From NCBI RefSeq assembly GCF_006335145.1, contig NZ_VDMN01000003.1, forward strand, positions 496,001 through 560,000: a DNA stretch of 64,000 nucleotides, written 5' to 3'. Source of the stretch: Aliirhizobium smilacinae. Its GTDB lineage: Bacteria > Pseudomonadota > Alphaproteobacteria > Rhizobiales > Rhizobiaceae. The position numbers were made by a program, and so were the translations under genes. The notes beneath the pieces are model-generated. The model saw only the letters and a list, made by a program, of their open reading frames with translations. It made no database searches and was not told the DNA's origin. Below, in pieces: positions 1-9,205 of this stretch. The number at the start of each line of letters is the position of its first letter. Position 1 is the first letter of the stretch.

Positions 1-1038
1 GAAGCCGTCCGTTGTGTTGCGGAGTTGTTCCTTCTGCCAGTATACGGTCACATTCGCCTGATCGACGATGTCCTCGTTTCCTGGAGAGATAAAGTCGTAA
101 GAGCCGGATAGACGCTTACGATTGACGTCTTCTCCACTTCGCAGGCTCCCCTGCTCATAGTTCGTCAAGGTCGTTCCACGCTTGCTGTCGATATCTTTGT
201 TGCGATCGAATACCTCGCCGGCCAGGCCGAAACGATGACCGCCTTCAAGATACTGATGAAACTTGACCAGGAGGTTGCGCTGCCAGAAGTCGGCTGGATC
301 GGCATCGCCACGGGTGGTGTTATACCCGCCGACATCGCCATTCGTCTTGGTCTCGTGGCCCTTCTTGAACGAGCCTTGTACAAGCAGCCATGTATCGCCG
401 GAACGGCCTGCAATCGCAGCATTGTTGCCGAAGCTGTCGTCGGTGCTATCGTAAGTGCTTTTCGTTAGCGCGCCAAAATTCTTGCCGCTGTCGATGATGT
501 CTTCCGGATTGAGTGTCTTCAATTCTACAGTGCCGCCCAGCGCTCCACTGCCGAAGCGGCTGGAATCCGCGCCCTTGGTAATATCCACGGAGGACAGGCT
601 GTCGAAATCAAAGGCTGTAATACCACCCTGGACACCACGCGGATCGACCAGCCAGGGCTGGCGGATGCCGTCGATCGTGGTCAGGATGCGATCATCCTGG
701 AGGCCGCGGATGTTGATACTCTGATTGGCGCTATTGAAGTTCACGCCGGCATCAACGCGGCGGGCGAAGTCCTTAAAATCGGTGACCATCCGTTGCTGGA
801 TGACCTGACGCTCGGTCGTCTGGGTAAGCGGAGATGCTGCCGGAACCTGCGAAGTGCGGCCGGCGCGCAGTTCGATCGGGGCGAGTTCGGTTGTTGTCCC
901 GTTCTGTGTCTGCGCCTGCTGTGCTGGTGTGGCAGGTGTTGTCGCATTCTGCGCCTGAGCAGAGCCAGTCGCAGAAAACACCATGAAAAGAGCCGAGCCA
1001 GCGAAAAGATAACTCTGCCTTGAAATAATAGACCCCAT
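1..1038 (-). CDS. TonB-dependent haem/haemoglobin-type outer membrane receptor (5' part, truncated by window edge)
   Basis: 346 codons are open from an ATG at 1038 to the window edge, so the C-terminal barrel lies outside. A purine-rich AAGGGG precedes the ATG. The first ~30 residues form a signal peptide ending in an Ala-Gln-Ala-Gln region. Residues ~60-175 are a TonB plug domain with the typical sequence QSINIRGLQDDRILTTIDG, followed by FGSGALGGTVELKT. These match the TonB-dependent haemoglobin/transferrin/lactoferrin receptor family, whose rhizobial members (ShmR/HmuR type) import haem. The product would sit in the outer membrane and be energised by TonB-ExbBD. The ligand is inferred from family resemblance only. 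An iron-type regulatory element lies in the upstream region (see 1166-1198). Confidence 0.85.
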   Translation of the reverse strand, partial: MGSIISRQSYLFAGSALFMVFSATGSAQAQNATTPATPAQQAQTQNGTTTELAPIELRAGRTSQVPAASPLTQTTERQVIQQRMVTDFKDFARRVDAGVNFNSANQSINIRGLQDDRILTTIDGIRQPWLVDPRGVQGGITAFDFDSLSSVDITKGADSSRFGSGALGGTVELKTLNPEDIIDSGKNFGALTKSTYDSTDDSFGNNAAIAGRSGDTWLLVQGSFKKGHETKTNGDVGGYNTTRGDADPADFWQRNLLVKFHQYLEGGHRFGLAGEVFDRNKDIDSKRGTTLTNYEQGSLRSGEDVNRKRLSGSYDFISPGNEDIVDQANVTVYWQKEQLRNTTDGF

Positions 1039-1145
1039 TAAATTCCCCTTAAAGGCATGCTTGATCGTCACGCGTCGAAGCCTGTCGGCGCATGTGGAGT
1101 TGAAAAAACTGTTTGATTTCCGCGAAAACGGAAGCCCCGCGAAAT

Positions 1146-1174
1146 GTGTTAGAAATGTGCACAAAAATAGTCAA
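1146..1174 (-). promoter_or_regulatory. Candidate sigma-70 promoter of the TonB receptor
   Basis: On the minus strand TTGACT (1174-1169) is followed after 17 nt by TAACAC (1151-1146), about 110 bp upstream of the receptor ATG. The -35 overlaps the left arm of the dyad at 1166-1191. The -10 is a weak match, so this is a proposal. Confidence 0.4.
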
Positions 1175-1198
1175 GTTTGAATCTGACTATTAAACTCA
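1166..1198. promoter_or_regulatory. Dyad plus TGA-N9-TCA (IRO-type, RirA-like) operator candidate
   Basis: TGA (1184-1186), nine bases, TCA (1196-1198) fits the published rhizobial iron-responsive operator pattern TGA-N9-TCA bound by RirA. Overlapping it is a perfect 8-bp inverted repeat, AATAGTCA (1166-1173) and TGACTATT (1184-1191), with a 10-nt spacer that covers the proposed -35 of the receptor. Regulation by iron is an inference from the motif and from the receptor's function. Confidence 0.5.
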
Positions 1199-1328
1199 AG
1201 TTTGTGCGAGCTGGTTATCGGCTGTGGTATTTCAACAAATCGCGCAGGGATTTAGCTATGCAGGGCACCAGCGGTTGGTTATCTGATGTCTCAAGTATTT
1301 GCAGGAATTTACATACAGGAGGGCCGAC

Positions 1329-3008
1329 ATGGCGGATGTGAAGTCGGATATCGAGATTGCCCGAGCGGCGAAAAAACAGCCGATCTCGGCGATCGGCGAA
1401 AAGCTCGGCATTTCGGCCGATGATCTCATCCCATACGGTCATGACAAGGCGAAGATCGGTGCCGATTTTATCGCCTCCCTGCAGGGCAAACCGGACGGCA
1501 AGCTGATCCTCGTTACCGCGATCAATCCAACGCCGGCCGGCGAGGGGAAAACGACGACGACGGTGGGCCTCGGCGACGGGTTGAATCGGATTGGCAAAAA
1601 GGCTGTCATCTGCGTGCGCGAGCCATCGCTCGGACCCTGTTTTGGCACAAAGGGCGGTGCGGCCGGTGGTGGTTATGCTCAGGTCGTGCCGATGGAGGAT
1701 ATCAATCTTCACTTCACCGGTGATTTTCACGCGATCACCTCTGCGCATAACCTGCTCTCGGCAATGATCGACAATCACGTGTATTGGGGCAACGAACTCG
1801 ATATCGATATCCGTCGCATCACCTGGCGGCGGGTGATGGACATGAATGACCGGGCGCTGCGCGAGATCGTCATGTCGCTCGGCGGCGCGAAGAACGGTTT
1901 TCCGCGCGAGGGTGGTTTCGACATTACCGTCGCATCGGAAGTGATGGCGATCCTGTGTCTGGCCGAAAACCTCACCGATCTCGAACGGCGGCTCGGGCAG
2001 ATCGTTGTCGGTTACCGGTTCGATCGCTCGCCGGTCTATGCGCGGGATCTCAAGGCCGACAAGGCGATGGCTGTGCTGCTGAAAGATGCAATGCAGCCGA
2101 ACCTGGTGCAGACGCTCGAAAACAATCCCGCGCTGGTGCATGGCGGGCCGTTCGCCAATATCGCGCATGGCTGCAATTCGGTGATCGCCACCAAGGCGGC
2201 GCTCAAGCTCGGCGATTACGTGGTGACGGAGGCCGGTTTCGGAGCCGATCTGGGGGCGGAAAAGTTCTTCGACATCAAATGCCGGCAGGCAGGCCTGAAG
2301 CCTGATGCCGCGGTGATCGTCGCGACCATCCGGGCGCTGAAGATGAATGGCGGGGTGAAGAAGGAAGAGCTTTCCGTCGAAAATGTCGAGGCGCTGACGC
2401 GGGGCTGCGCCAATCTCGGCCGACATGCCGCCAATGTCCGCAAGTTCGGCGTGCCGGTCGTCGTCGCCATCAACCACTTCATCTCAGACACAGATGCCGA
2501 AATCGCTGCGATCAAGGAATATGTCGACCGGCTGGGTGCGGATGCGATCCTCTGCCGCCATTGGGGTCAGGGCTCTGCGGGGATCGAGGAACTGGCCTAC
2601 AAGGTGGTCGAGCTTGCCGATGGCGGGCAGGCGAATTTCCAGCCGCTCTATCCTGACGAAACGCCGTTGATGGAGAAGATCGAGACGGTGGCGTCGAAGA
2701 TTTATCACGCTGGCGAGGTGACGGCGGACAAAGCCGTTCGCGACCAGCTGAAGGCGTGGGAAGCGCAGGGTTATGGCAATCTGCCGGTCTGCATCGCCAA
2801 GACGCAATATTCCTTCTCGACCGATCCCACCCTGCGCGGTGCGCCGGAAGGGCATGTCGTGCATGTGCGCGAGGTTAGGCTTTCGGCAGGTGCAGGCTTC
2901 ATCGTGGCGATCACCGGCGAGATCATGACAATGCCTGGCTTGCCGCGGCTGCCGGCTGCCGAGCGGATTTTTCTCAATGACGATGGGCAGATCGAGGGAT
3001 TGTTCTAG
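1329..3008 (+). CDS. fhs: Formate-tetrahydrofolate ligase (10-formyl-THF synthetase)
   Basis: The 559-residue product is the usual size for this family. It joins formate to tetrahydrofolate using ATP, giving 10-formyl-THF for purine and one-carbon metabolism in the cytoplasm. The ATP-binding loop TPAGEGKTT is at residues ~68-76. The family block [19 protein letters not shown] follows, and [13 protein letters not shown] residues come soon after. I chose the ATG at 1329 because AGGAGG (1317-1322) lies six bases before it and the N-terminus [11 protein letters not shown] matches homologues. An in-frame start at 1299 has no such site. The gene stands alone and is divergent from the TonB receptor, so the 290-bp gap carries both promoters. 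Confidence 0.97.
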   Translation: MADVKSDIEIARAAKKQPISAIGEKLGISADDLIPYGHDKAKIGADFIASLQGKPDGKLILVTAINPTPAGEGKTTTTVGLGDGLNRIGKKAVICVREPSLGPCFGTKGGAAGGGYAQVVPMEDINLHFTGDFHAITSAHNLLSAMIDNHVYWGNELDIDIRRITWRRVMDMNDRALREIVMSLGGAKNGFPREGGFDITVASEVMAILCLAENLTDLERRLGQIVVGYRFDRSPVYARDLKADKAMAVLLKDAMQPNLVQTLENNPALVHGGPFANIAHGCNSVIATKAALKLGDYVVTEAGFGADLGAEKFFDIKCRQAGLKPDAAVIVATIRALKMNGGVKKEELSVENVEALTRGCANLGRHAANVRKFGVPVVVAINHFISDTDAEIAAIKEYVDRLGADAILCRHWGQGSAGIEELAYKVVELADGGQANFQPLYPDETPLMEKIETVASKIYHAGEVTADKAVRDQLKAWEAQGYGNLPVCIAKTQYSFSTDPTLRGAPEGHVVHVREVRLSAGAGFIVAITGEIMTMPGLPRLPAAERIFLNDDGQIEGLF

Positions 3009-3153
3009 ATATATTGTCCAAGCCGCTTGCGGTTTGGACCGTTTATATCAAGCTGCGGGAAAGCATTGCGGGAACCCGAGCTTGAATTTGGAATTGATGC
3101 TGCGCAGGATAGGACAAACCGCCGATCCTCGTTCATCCCGTCCGGAGAGTTTC

Positions 3154-3465
3154 ATGTCGATCGTATTTGGAAAACACCTTTTGTCGATCGCTGCAGCCAC
3201 TGCGCTTGGGGCTTTTGCGGTATTGCCGGCGAGCGCGGCCGATCTTGTCGGGGGTTATTATCCGCCGGCTGCGAAAAGCCAGCGGCACTATGTTCGGACG
3301 GCCTATGTCAACGAGGAGTGCGGCCTGTTGAAGGTCACCCAGTACGGTCAGTCGCGCATCGTGCGCATCTGCTCGCCGGTGCTTGATCTGGCGCCTGCTC
3401 CGACGAGGGGAACGTCCAGCGGTGATGCCGGAAACGGATCGTCCTTCACGGTGACGCAGCAGTAA
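3154..3465 (+). CDS. Small exported protein of unknown function
   Basis: 103 residues. The ATG at 3154 follows GGAGAG and begins a clear signal peptide (residues ~1-28, ending PASAA). The mature part has YYPPAAKSQRHYVRTAYV, two Cys residues (NEECG and RICSP) that could form a disulphide, and a Ser/Thr-rich tail. I do not recognise the family. It resembles the many small periplasmic proteins of rhizobia. It is convergent with the extensin-like gene, whose stop is 8 bp away. Confidence 0.7.
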   Translation: MSIVFGKHLLSIAAATALGAFAVLPASAADLVGGYYPPAAKSQRHYVRTAYVNEECGLLKVTQYGQSRIVRICSPVLDLAPAPTRGTSSGDAGNGSSFTVTQQ

Positions 3466-3472
3466 TCGAGCA

Positions 3473-4708
3473 TCATCGGCAATAGCGATAACCACCTTTT
3501 CGGTCGAGAATATCGAGATGCAGATGGTCCTCGTGTGCCTCGTCGCTGCCTGGTGACAGGACGGTTGTGAAGTGCAGGCAGGCGCCGGCGGTGGCGGTGC
3601 GCTGGAAGGCGCCTTCCAATGTCGAGTCCTCCGTCCGCGGTTTCATCTCGATCCTTTCGCCATTGTCCAGCTTGAAGGCGGCGACGTCATAGGCGTTGCC
3701 GCGGGCATGTTCCGAAATTTTTCCAGTCGAGGCACTGTTTCTCAGGCGGCACTGGTAGGTGGAGCCGGGGACAAGGCCGACGATCCTGCGGCCGGGCATG
3801 GCGATGCTCATGGCGGGCTGGACGGTATCCTTCAGCCAATGGGCCATGGTCAGCGCCGTTTTGCAGCGCATGGTCGCACCGCCGAGATCGACGCCGGGCA
3901 GGACTTCCGCCACATCGACGGGGTGCTCGATGCCGCAGCCATTGCCATCGTCGATCGGATCGTTCGCCTGGAATTTCGCGCCGATCGCTTTCAGGTCGGC
4001 AAGGCAGGCCTGCAGTTCCTGCGGATCCTCCTTGACCAGCGGCGGCGGGGGAGGGCTCTCGGCCTTTTTTGTCTCGCCTTCTTCGGCCTGTTTGTCGGCC
4101 GGCGTTGCTTCGTCCTTTACGGGCTCGTTATCCTTCGCCGGATTGCTGGTGTCGGTCGTTGCCGTATCCGGTTCGGGTTTGGCAAGGGGTTTCGGAACCT
4201 CGGCTTCGCGTGCCGGCTCGGTCGCCGTGGCGGGCTGCTCGACGACAGGCGGCTTTACCGTCTCGACCGCCGGAGGCTGAGGGGTGTCGTCGGGCTTTGG
4301 CGTTTCGGGTGCTGCAGGCTTTTCGGCGATGGTCTTTTGCACCTGCGATTGCGTTGATACGGGAGGCTCTTCAACCTTGGGAACGGGTGTTGTGCTCGGC
4401 GTCTGCTCCGGAGCCGCAACCTCCTTCGTTGCAGATTGGGTCTCTGGCGTCGGCTTTTCGATCGGCAGTGGAACACTGGCGAGCGGTGGTGGTTTGGGTA
4501 TCGAACCGCGCTGACTTGCGGTGCGGGACCTGCTGCGTTGGGGGGAGGATGATTGTTTCCTGATGCCCGTGTCCTTGAGGAATTGATCCAGAACGTTCAC
4601 CTGTACAAGATCGGTGCTTTGCGCCTGCGGGATCGGACGGGAAGGTGGCAGGGATGCGCCGAGCATGAAGGGAGCGCTCAGGGCAAGCATGTAAAGAGAC
4701 CGCTTCAT
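3473..4708 (-). CDS. Extensin-like C-terminal domain protein, exported
   Basis: 411 residues from the ATG at 4708, preceded by GGAGGT. A signal peptide spans residues ~1-25. Residues ~50-225 are a low-complexity Pro/Glu/Lys/Thr-rich linker. The C-terminal ~180 residues form an extensin-like C domain with SEHARGNAYDVAAF and DEAHEDHLHLD, which has the His/Asp spacing of the LAS-type (D-Ala-D-Ala carboxypeptidase-like) zinc fold. This suggests a periplasmic or cell-envelope peptidase-like role, which is an inference. The long Pro-rich segment may span the periplasm. A longer frame reaching 4948 is open but lacks a signal peptide at its end, so I rejected it. Confidence 0.85.
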   Translation of the reverse strand: MKRSLYMLALSAPFMLGASLPPSRPIPQAQSTDLVQVNVLDQFLKDTGIRKQSSSPQRSRSRTASQRGSIPKPPPLASVPLPIEKPTPETQSATKEVAAPEQTPSTTPVPKVEEPPVSTQSQVQKTIAEKPAAPETPKPDDTPQPPAVETVKPPVVEQPATATEPAREAEVPKPLAKPEPDTATTDTSNPAKDNEPVKDEATPADKQAEEGETKKAESPPPPPLVKEDPQELQACLADLKAIGAKFQANDPIDDGNGCGIEHPVDVAEVLPGVDLGGATMRCKTALTMAHWLKDTVQPAMSIAMPGRRIVGLVPGSTYQCRLRNSASTGKISEHARGNAYDVAAFKLDNGERIEMKPRTEDSTLEGAFQRTATAGACLHFTTVLSPGSDEAHEDHLHLDILDRKGGYRYCR

Positions 4709-4832
4709 CCAGTTCCAACCTCCGGGCCGTGATGACCATGGCCGGTCGTCTGGCGGATAGATCGGACGCCCGGCGAGAGAAGCAACGCGGATGTCCCGCT
4801 TTTGGTCGCATCGACCGGCGATATTTTTGCGC

Positions 4833-4861
4833 TTGCGTGTACACAAGAGCCACGCTAACAA
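4833..4861 (+). promoter_or_regulatory. Promoter of the trpL-trpE(G) transcript
   Basis: TTGCGT (4833-4838), 17-nt spacer, TAACAA (4856-4861). The predicted transcription start, about 7-9 nt past the -10, coincides with the ATG at 4870. This would make trpL a leaderless ORF, as I recall being reported for the Sinorhizobium trp leader. Confidence 0.55.
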
Positions 4862-4869
4862 TTCCGGCC

Positions 4870-4917
4870 ATGACGATTTCGATGAACAACAACGGTAACT
4901 GGTGGTGGGCACGCTGA
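4870..4917 (+). CDS. trpL: trp operon leader peptide
   Basis: A 15-codon ORF encodes MTISMNNNGNWWWAR with three consecutive UGG Trp codons directly before Ala-Arg-stop, the same ending as the known rhizobial trp leader peptides. A second in-frame ATG at 4882 would give 11 residues. No convincing ribosome binding site precedes either ATG. The placement of the promoter suggests leaderless translation from 4870. The ribosome's progress over the Trp codons would choose between antiterminator and the terminator at 4958-4987, controlling trpE(G). Confidence 0.85.
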   Translation: MTISMNNNGNWWWAR

Positions 4918-4957
4918 CGCGGCCTTGACCAGTCATGTCCATCGACAAGACGAGACC

Positions 4958-4987
4958 AAGCCGCCCGAGAACCGAGGCGGCTTTTTT
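4958..4987 (+). terminator. trp attenuator terminator
   Basis: AAGCCGCC (4958-4965) pairs perfectly with GGCGGCTT (4976-4983) across a 10-nt loop and is followed by a T run to 4987. It lies 40 bp after the trpL stop and 54 bp before trpE(G). This is the classical intrinsic terminator of an attenuator, and in Sinorhizobium such termination releases a trans-acting small RNA. Confidence 0.85.
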
Positions 4988-5040
4988 ATTGGCCGCTTTG
5001 CGGACCGGGCGAACCAGATCGAAGAGGCAAGGGCATTATT

Positions 5041-7230
5041 ATGGTGACGATCATTCGCGACGACGGTTCGGAGACGTACGAGACCAAAGGTGGCATTACC
5101 GTCAGCCGCGCCCGCCGGCCGGCGGAATACGCAACCGCAATCTCCTCCTATGTCGATAGGCTGGATGAGCGCCGCGGCGCCGTCTTCTCGTCGAACTACG
5201 AATATCCGGGCCGTTATACCCGTTGGGATACGGCGATCGTCGATCCGCCGCTTGGGATCACCTGCAACGGTCGCGAAGTCTGGATCGAAGCCTATAACGA
5301 GCGCGGCGAAGTGCTGCTGGGTTTCGTTGCCCACCGGCTTGCTGCCGTCGAGGACCTGACGCTCGGAGAGCGGACTGCCCACCGTCTCGACCTCACCGTC
5401 AACAAGCCTTCGCGGGTGTTCACCGAGGAAGAACGCTCGAAAATGCCGACGGTATTTACCGTGCTGCGCGCGATCGTCGATCTGTTCTATTCAGACGCGG
5501 ATTCGGCGATCGGCCTGTTCGGCGCATTCGGTTACGATCTGGCCTTCCAGTTCGACGCAATCAAGCTGTCGATGGAGCGGCCACAAGACCAGCGCGACAT
5601 GGTGCTGTTTCTTCCCGATGAAATTCTGGTCGTCGACCACCATGCAGCCAAGGCCTGGGTCGATCGCTACGATTTTGCCAAGGGTGGCGTGACGACCGAG
5701 GGCAAGGGACAGGAAATTTCGCCTGATCCTTTCCAGCGCACAACTACAATGCCGCCGAAGGGCGACCACAAGCCCGGGGAATATGCCCAGCTCGTTACCA
5801 GGGCCAAAGAGAGTTTTCGTCGCGGCGATCTTTTCGAAGTCGTGCCCGGCCAGAAATTCATGGAACGCTGCGACTCCAAGCCTTCCGAGATTTCCAACCG
5901 GCTGAAGGCGATCAACCCGTCGCCCTATTCCTTCTTCATCAACCTTGGAAACCAGGAATATCTGATCGGTGCATCGCCGGAAATGTTCGTGCGCGTCTCC
6001 GGTCGCCGGATCGAGACCTGCCCGATTTCCGGGACGATCAAGCGTGGCGAGGATGCGATCTCCGACTCGGAACAGATCCTCAAGTTGTTGAATTCGAAGA
6101 AGGACGAGTCGGAGCTGACGATGTGCTCCGATGTCGACCGAAACGACAAGTCGCGCGTCTGCGAACCCGGCTCCGTGAAGGTCATCGGGCGCCGGCAGAT
6201 CGAGATGTATTCGCGTCTCATTCACACGGTCGATCATATCGAAGGTCGCCTGCGCCCCGACATGGATGCCTTTGATGCCTTCCTGTCGCATGCCTGGGCT
6301 GTCACCGTCACCGGTGCGCCAAAACTGTGGGCGATGCGCTTCGTCGAGGCCAATGAAAAGAGCCCGCGCGCATGGTATGGTGGTGCGATCGGCATGGTCG
6401 GCTTCAACGGCGACATGAATACCGGCCTGACGCTGCGCACGATCCGCGTCAAGGACGGCATTGCCGAGGTGCGCGCCGGTGCGACGCTGCTGAACGACAG
6501 CAATCCGGAAGAGGAAGAGGCCGAAACCGAACTGAAGGCATCCGCCATGATCTCAGCCATTCGTGATGCCCGTGCCGGCAATACGGGCAAGGTGTCCCGC
6601 GACGTTGCCCGCGTGGGCGAGGGGGTGAAGATCCTGCTCGTCGACCACGAGGACAGTTTCGTCCACACGCTCGCCAATTACTTCCGCCAGACCGGGGCAA
6701 CGGTTTCCACCGTGCGCACGCCGGTGCCGGAAGAGGTATTCGACCGGATCGATCCCGATCTCGTGGTGCTGTCGCCGGGACCCGGCAACCCGAAGGATTT
6801 CGACTGCAAGGCGACGATCAAGACGGCGCGGGCGAAAAACCTGCCGATCTTCGGCGTCTGCCTCGGGTTGCAGGCGCTGGCGGAAGCCTATGGCGGTCAG
6901 CTTCGGCATCTGGCCATTCCGATGCATGGCAAGCCGTCGCGTATCCGGGTGCTGGAGCCGGGCATCGTGTTTTCCGGTCTTGCCAAGGAGGTGACGGTCG
7001 GGCGTTATCACTCGATCTTTGCCGATCCGGCGACGCTCGATCCGAACTTCATCATCACTGCCGAGAGTGAAGACGGCACGATCATGGGCATCGAACATGC
7101 CAAGGAGCCGATCGCGGCCGTGCAGTTCCACCCGGAATCGATCATGACGCTCGGCGGCGATGCCGGGATGCGGATGATCGAAAATGTCGTGGCGCATCTG
7201 GCCCGCAAGCGCGAGACGAAGGCGGCGTAA
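5041..7230 (+). CDS. trpE: Anthranilate synthase, fused TrpE-TrpG
   Basis: 729 residues combine both subunits of anthranilate synthase, which turns chorismate and glutamine into anthranilate, the first step of Trp synthesis. Residues ~1-520 are the TrpE (chorismate-binding) part, with [27 protein letters not shown] and [10 protein letters not shown]. Residues ~530-729 are a class I glutamine amidotransferase with the nucleophile Cys607 in GVCLGLQ, and His697 and Glu699 in FHPES. The fusion is typical of rhizobia. Expression is controlled by the trpL attenuator immediately upstream. A GNAT gene starts 1 bp after the stop. Confidence 0.97.
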   Translation: MVTIIRDDGSETYETKGGITVSRARRPAEYATAISSYVDRLDERRGAVFSSNYEYPGRYTRWDTAIVDPPLGITCNGREVWIEAYNERGEVLLGFVAHRLAAVEDLTLGERTAHRLDLTVNKPSRVFTEEERSKMPTVFTVLRAIVDLFYSDADSAIGLFGAFGYDLAFQFDAIKLSMERPQDQRDMVLFLPDEILVVDHHAAKAWVDRYDFAKGGVTTEGKGQEISPDPFQRTTTMPPKGDHKPGEYAQLVTRAKESFRRGDLFEVVPGQKFMERCDSKPSEISNRLKAINPSPYSFFINLGNQEYLIGASPEMFVRVSGRRIETCPISGTIKRGEDAISDSEQILKLLNSKKDESELTMCSDVDRNDKSRVCEPGSVKVIGRRQIEMYSRLIHTVDHIEGRLRPDMDAFDAFLSHAWAVTVTGAPKLWAMRFVEANEKSPRAWYGGAIGMVGFNGDMNTGLTLRTIRVKDGIAEVRAGATLLNDSNPEEEEAETELKASAMISAIRDARAGNTGKVSRDVARVGEGVKILLVDHEDSFVHTLANYFRQTGATVSTVRTPVPEEVFDRIDPDLVVLSPGPGNPKDFDCKATIKTARAKNLPIFGVCLGLQALAEAYGGQLRHLAIPMHGKPSRIRVLEPGIVFSGLAKEVTVGRYHSIFADPATLDPNFIITAESEDGTIMGIEHAKEPIAAVQFHPESIMTLGGDAGMRMIENVVAHLARKRETKAA

Positions 7231-7231
7231 G

Positions 7232-7732
7232 ATGACGGATGAGATCCGTATCGAACCGATACGGGAAGATCATGTCGAGGGTTTTCGCGAAGCCCTCGAC
7301 ATCGTGGCGCGCGAGCGGAAGTACCTGATCTTTCTTGAAGCGCCTCCGTTCGAGGCGATGCTGGCTTTCGTTCGCGACAATATCGCCGCCGGACATCCGC
7401 ATATGGTGGCGGTTTCCGGCAGCCGGGTGGTCGGGTGGTGCGATATCCGTCGCGCAGCGCGGGATGCGCAGGCCCATTGCGGCACGCTCGGGATGGGTAT
7501 TATCCCCGGCTATCGTGACGGTGGCCTCGGCAGGCGGCTGATTACCGCCGCGCTCGATGCCGCCAGGGCTGCGGGTTTGCACAGGATCGAACTCAATGCA
7601 CATGCGGACAATCTTCGCGCGATCGCCCTCTATGAGAAGGTCGGCTTCGAGCATGAAGGTGTTGCCCGCGATGCTGTGAGGATCGATGGTTTTTACATCG
7701 ACAGCGTCAACATGGCGATGATCTTCGGTTAG
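7232..7732 (+). CDS. GNAT-family N-acetyltransferase
   Basis: 166 residues from the ATG at 7232, one base after the trpE stop, with AAGGCGG upstream, so it is probably co-transcribed with trpE(G). The acetyl-CoA binding part is GIIPGYRDGGLGRRLITAAL, followed by ELNAHADNLRAIALYEKVGF, typical of RimJ/RimL-like or small-molecule acetyltransferases. The acceptor is unknown. The stop overlaps that of the next minus-strand gene by a few bases. An extended start at 7184 lies inside trpE and was rejected. Confidence 0.85.
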   Translation: MTDEIRIEPIREDHVEGFREALDIVARERKYLIFLEAPPFEAMLAFVRDNIAAGHPHMVAVSGSRVVGWCDIRRAARDAQAHCGTLGMGIIPGYRDGGLGRRLITAALDAARAAGLHRIELNAHADNLRAIALYEKVGFEHEGVARDAVRIDGFYIDSVNMAMIFG

Positions 7733-8415
7733 GAAGTTTCCGTCCGCTTCACCAGGTGAAAATACATGTCGCTGCGGATTGCGAAGCCGAGCGAGCGGTA
7801 GAGGCCGACGGCTCCCTCATTGTGCTTGTAGGCGTGCAGATAGACGGTTTCATTGCCGGCCGAGATCTCGCCGGCGACGAAGCGTAGCATTAGTTTCCCA
7901 AGCCCCTTGCCCTGAAAATCCGGGTGGACGCAAAGGCCGCTCAGTTCGGCAAAACCCGGCTGGCGCATGCGCTGGCCGCCCATGGCGACGAGCCGGCCGT
8001 CCATGCGGATGCCCCAGAATTTTCCAAGAGACTGGGCTTTCAGCGTGAAGGGGCCGGGCTTGGTGAGGATTGCGAGCGCCAGCATGTCGGCTGCATCCTG
8101 TTCGCTCAAGGCCATGATGCGTGAATCGGCGATCCGTTCGAACGGTTTTTCGGCCAGCATCTGCACCAGCACGGCGTCGATGACGGTTTCGAACAGGGGA
8201 AGGGCAGGGATCGGCCGGGCCTCAACCAATGCCAGGGTTTCGTTTGCTGCGGCCAGATCGGTGAGAGCCGCAATGCTTTCGGATGTGTCGTCCTTCATGG
8301 CCGCAAACGGCACGATCGAAGGGTCGTAACGCTTTGCGAGCAACGTGCCTTCGGCGAAGGCCGCGTGGATGGTGGCCAGCGCGTTCCAGGCGGGGCGATC
8401 GAGGATGTGGGTCAT
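7729..8415 (-). CDS. GNAT-family N-acetyltransferase
   Basis: 228 residues. The GNAT fold is in the C-terminal half: SGLCVHPDFQGKGLGKLMLRFV is motif A (acetyl-CoA pyrophosphate loop Q-G-K-G-L-G), and YLHAYKHNEGAVGLYRSLGF is motif B. The N-terminal ~100 residues have no recognised signature. The ATG at 8415 overlaps the stop of the MarR gene upstream (ATGA), so the two are translationally coupled. The pairing suggests that the MarR protein controls this enzyme. Substrate unknown. Confidence 0.85.
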   Translation of the reverse strand: MTHILDRPAWNALATIHAAFAEGTLLAKRYDPSIVPFAAMKDDTSESIAALTDLAAANETLALVEARPIPALPLFETVIDAVLVQMLAEKPFERIADSRIMALSEQDAADMLALAILTKPGPFTLKAQSLGKFWGIRMDGRLVAMGGQRMRQPGFAELSGLCVHPDFQGKGLGKLMLRFVAGEISAGNETVYLHAYKHNEGAVGLYRSLGFAIRSDMYFHLVKRTETS

Positions 8416-8924
8416 CGGGATTTTCCAGTTTTCAAAGTACGTTGGGTCAAAGGACGTTGCGCAAGGCCGTCTTCGATGGCGGCGAGGTGTAGGAGTAGGT
8501 CAGCCCCGAAACCGTCGCAAAGATCGGTCACCGCCGCCTCGATATCCGGCCAGACGGTCTCCTTGGCGAAGACGATCACGTCACGCCCGGCATCCGTCAA
8601 CGAGATCTGACGGCGGCGCTGGTCGTCGTCGCTGACGGAGATATCCACAAGTCCGGCGTCTGCCAGCTGTCCAACGGCGCGGGTCGCTCCCGGCTGGGAA
8701 ATGCCGACTGCTTCGGCGATTTCACCGACGGTCAATGCGCCATCCCTGTGGAGCGCAGCCAGGTAAGGATACTGGGTGACCTGAACGGTGACGCCATGCC
8801 CCTGCATGATGCGTTGCGTATCGGCCTGAAGGTTTTCTCCGATGCGCTTGAGGCGACTGCCCAGCGTCAAAAGGCCCAGATCACGGACGATATCCTCGGT
8901 CACAAAGTCAATCCTCAGGTTCAT
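8412..8924 (-). CDS. MarR-family transcriptional regulator
   Basis: 170 residues with a winged helix at ~50-115: LTVGEIAEAVGISQPGATRAVGQL is the recognition helix region and VDISVSDDDQRRRQISLT is the wing (DxRxR-type signature). It most likely binds a palindrome as a dimer and represses itself and the coupled GNAT gene. A 10-bp palindrome sits just upstream (8933-8942). The effector is unknown. Confidence 0.88.
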   Translation of the reverse strand: MNLRIDFVTEDIVRDLGLLTLGSRLKRIGENLQADTQRIMQGHGVTVQVTQYPYLAALHRDGALTVGEIAEAVGISQPGATRAVGQLADAGLVDISVSDDDQRRRQISLTDAGRDVIVFAKETVWPDIEAAVTDLCDGFGADLLLHLAAIEDGLAQRPLTQRTLKTGKSR

Positions 8925-8932
8925 ATGCAGTG

Positions 8933-8942
8933 TTATATAACG
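8933..8942. promoter_or_regulatory. Candidate MarR operator
   Basis: GTTATATAAC is a perfect 10-bp palindrome 8 bp upstream of the MarR ATG, flanked by a second half-site-like GTGTTATG. This is the usual place for an autoregulatory MarR site. No binding evidence exists in the sequence itself. Confidence 0.4.
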
Positions 8943-9039
8943 TGTTATGTTTATTTCGGCAAGCCTCTTTTTTCAACGGAACTGTGGCGTGATGGAGTCA
9001 CAGCAAGATGCGAGCGGTGCAGGTGTGAATAATGGGGTT

Positions 9040-9115
9040 TTGACAATCCTGATCGATTGCGCCATATGCTGCTGCATCAGAAACCGCCGCTGCGACACAC
9101 TCGCAGCGGCGGTTT
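9040..9115 (+). promoter_or_regulatory. Promoter-like element and 15-bp hairpin in the leader of the cation efflux gene
   Basis: TTGACA (9040-9045) is a consensus -35. TATGCT (9065-9070) is a possible -10 with a long 19-nt spacer. Directly downstream is a perfect 15-bp inverted repeat (9081-9095 and 9101-9115) with a 5-nt loop, CACAC. Only a short T-containing stretch follows. It could be a leader terminator or attenuator of the efflux gene at 9206, or the body of a short RNA. Confidence 0.45.
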
Positions 9116-9205
9116 CGCCGTTTTGGAGCATAGTTTCTGCAAGTCGTTTGCACCTGCAGGAAGGCGCACCCGCAAAGGGTGCCAAGGTTTGAAAAGGATA
9201 GACCG

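Noticed and set aside
4709..4948. N-terminal extension of the extensin-like protein to 4948
   Set aside because: The extension would place the signal peptide internally and runs across the trpL promoter. The ATG at 4708 has a binding site and signal peptide.
9040..9205. Manganese (yybP-ykoY) or other riboswitch before the CDF gene
   Set aside because: The leader has strong hairpins, but I could not find the conserved loops of a known metal riboswitch, so I list it only as an unexplained leader.
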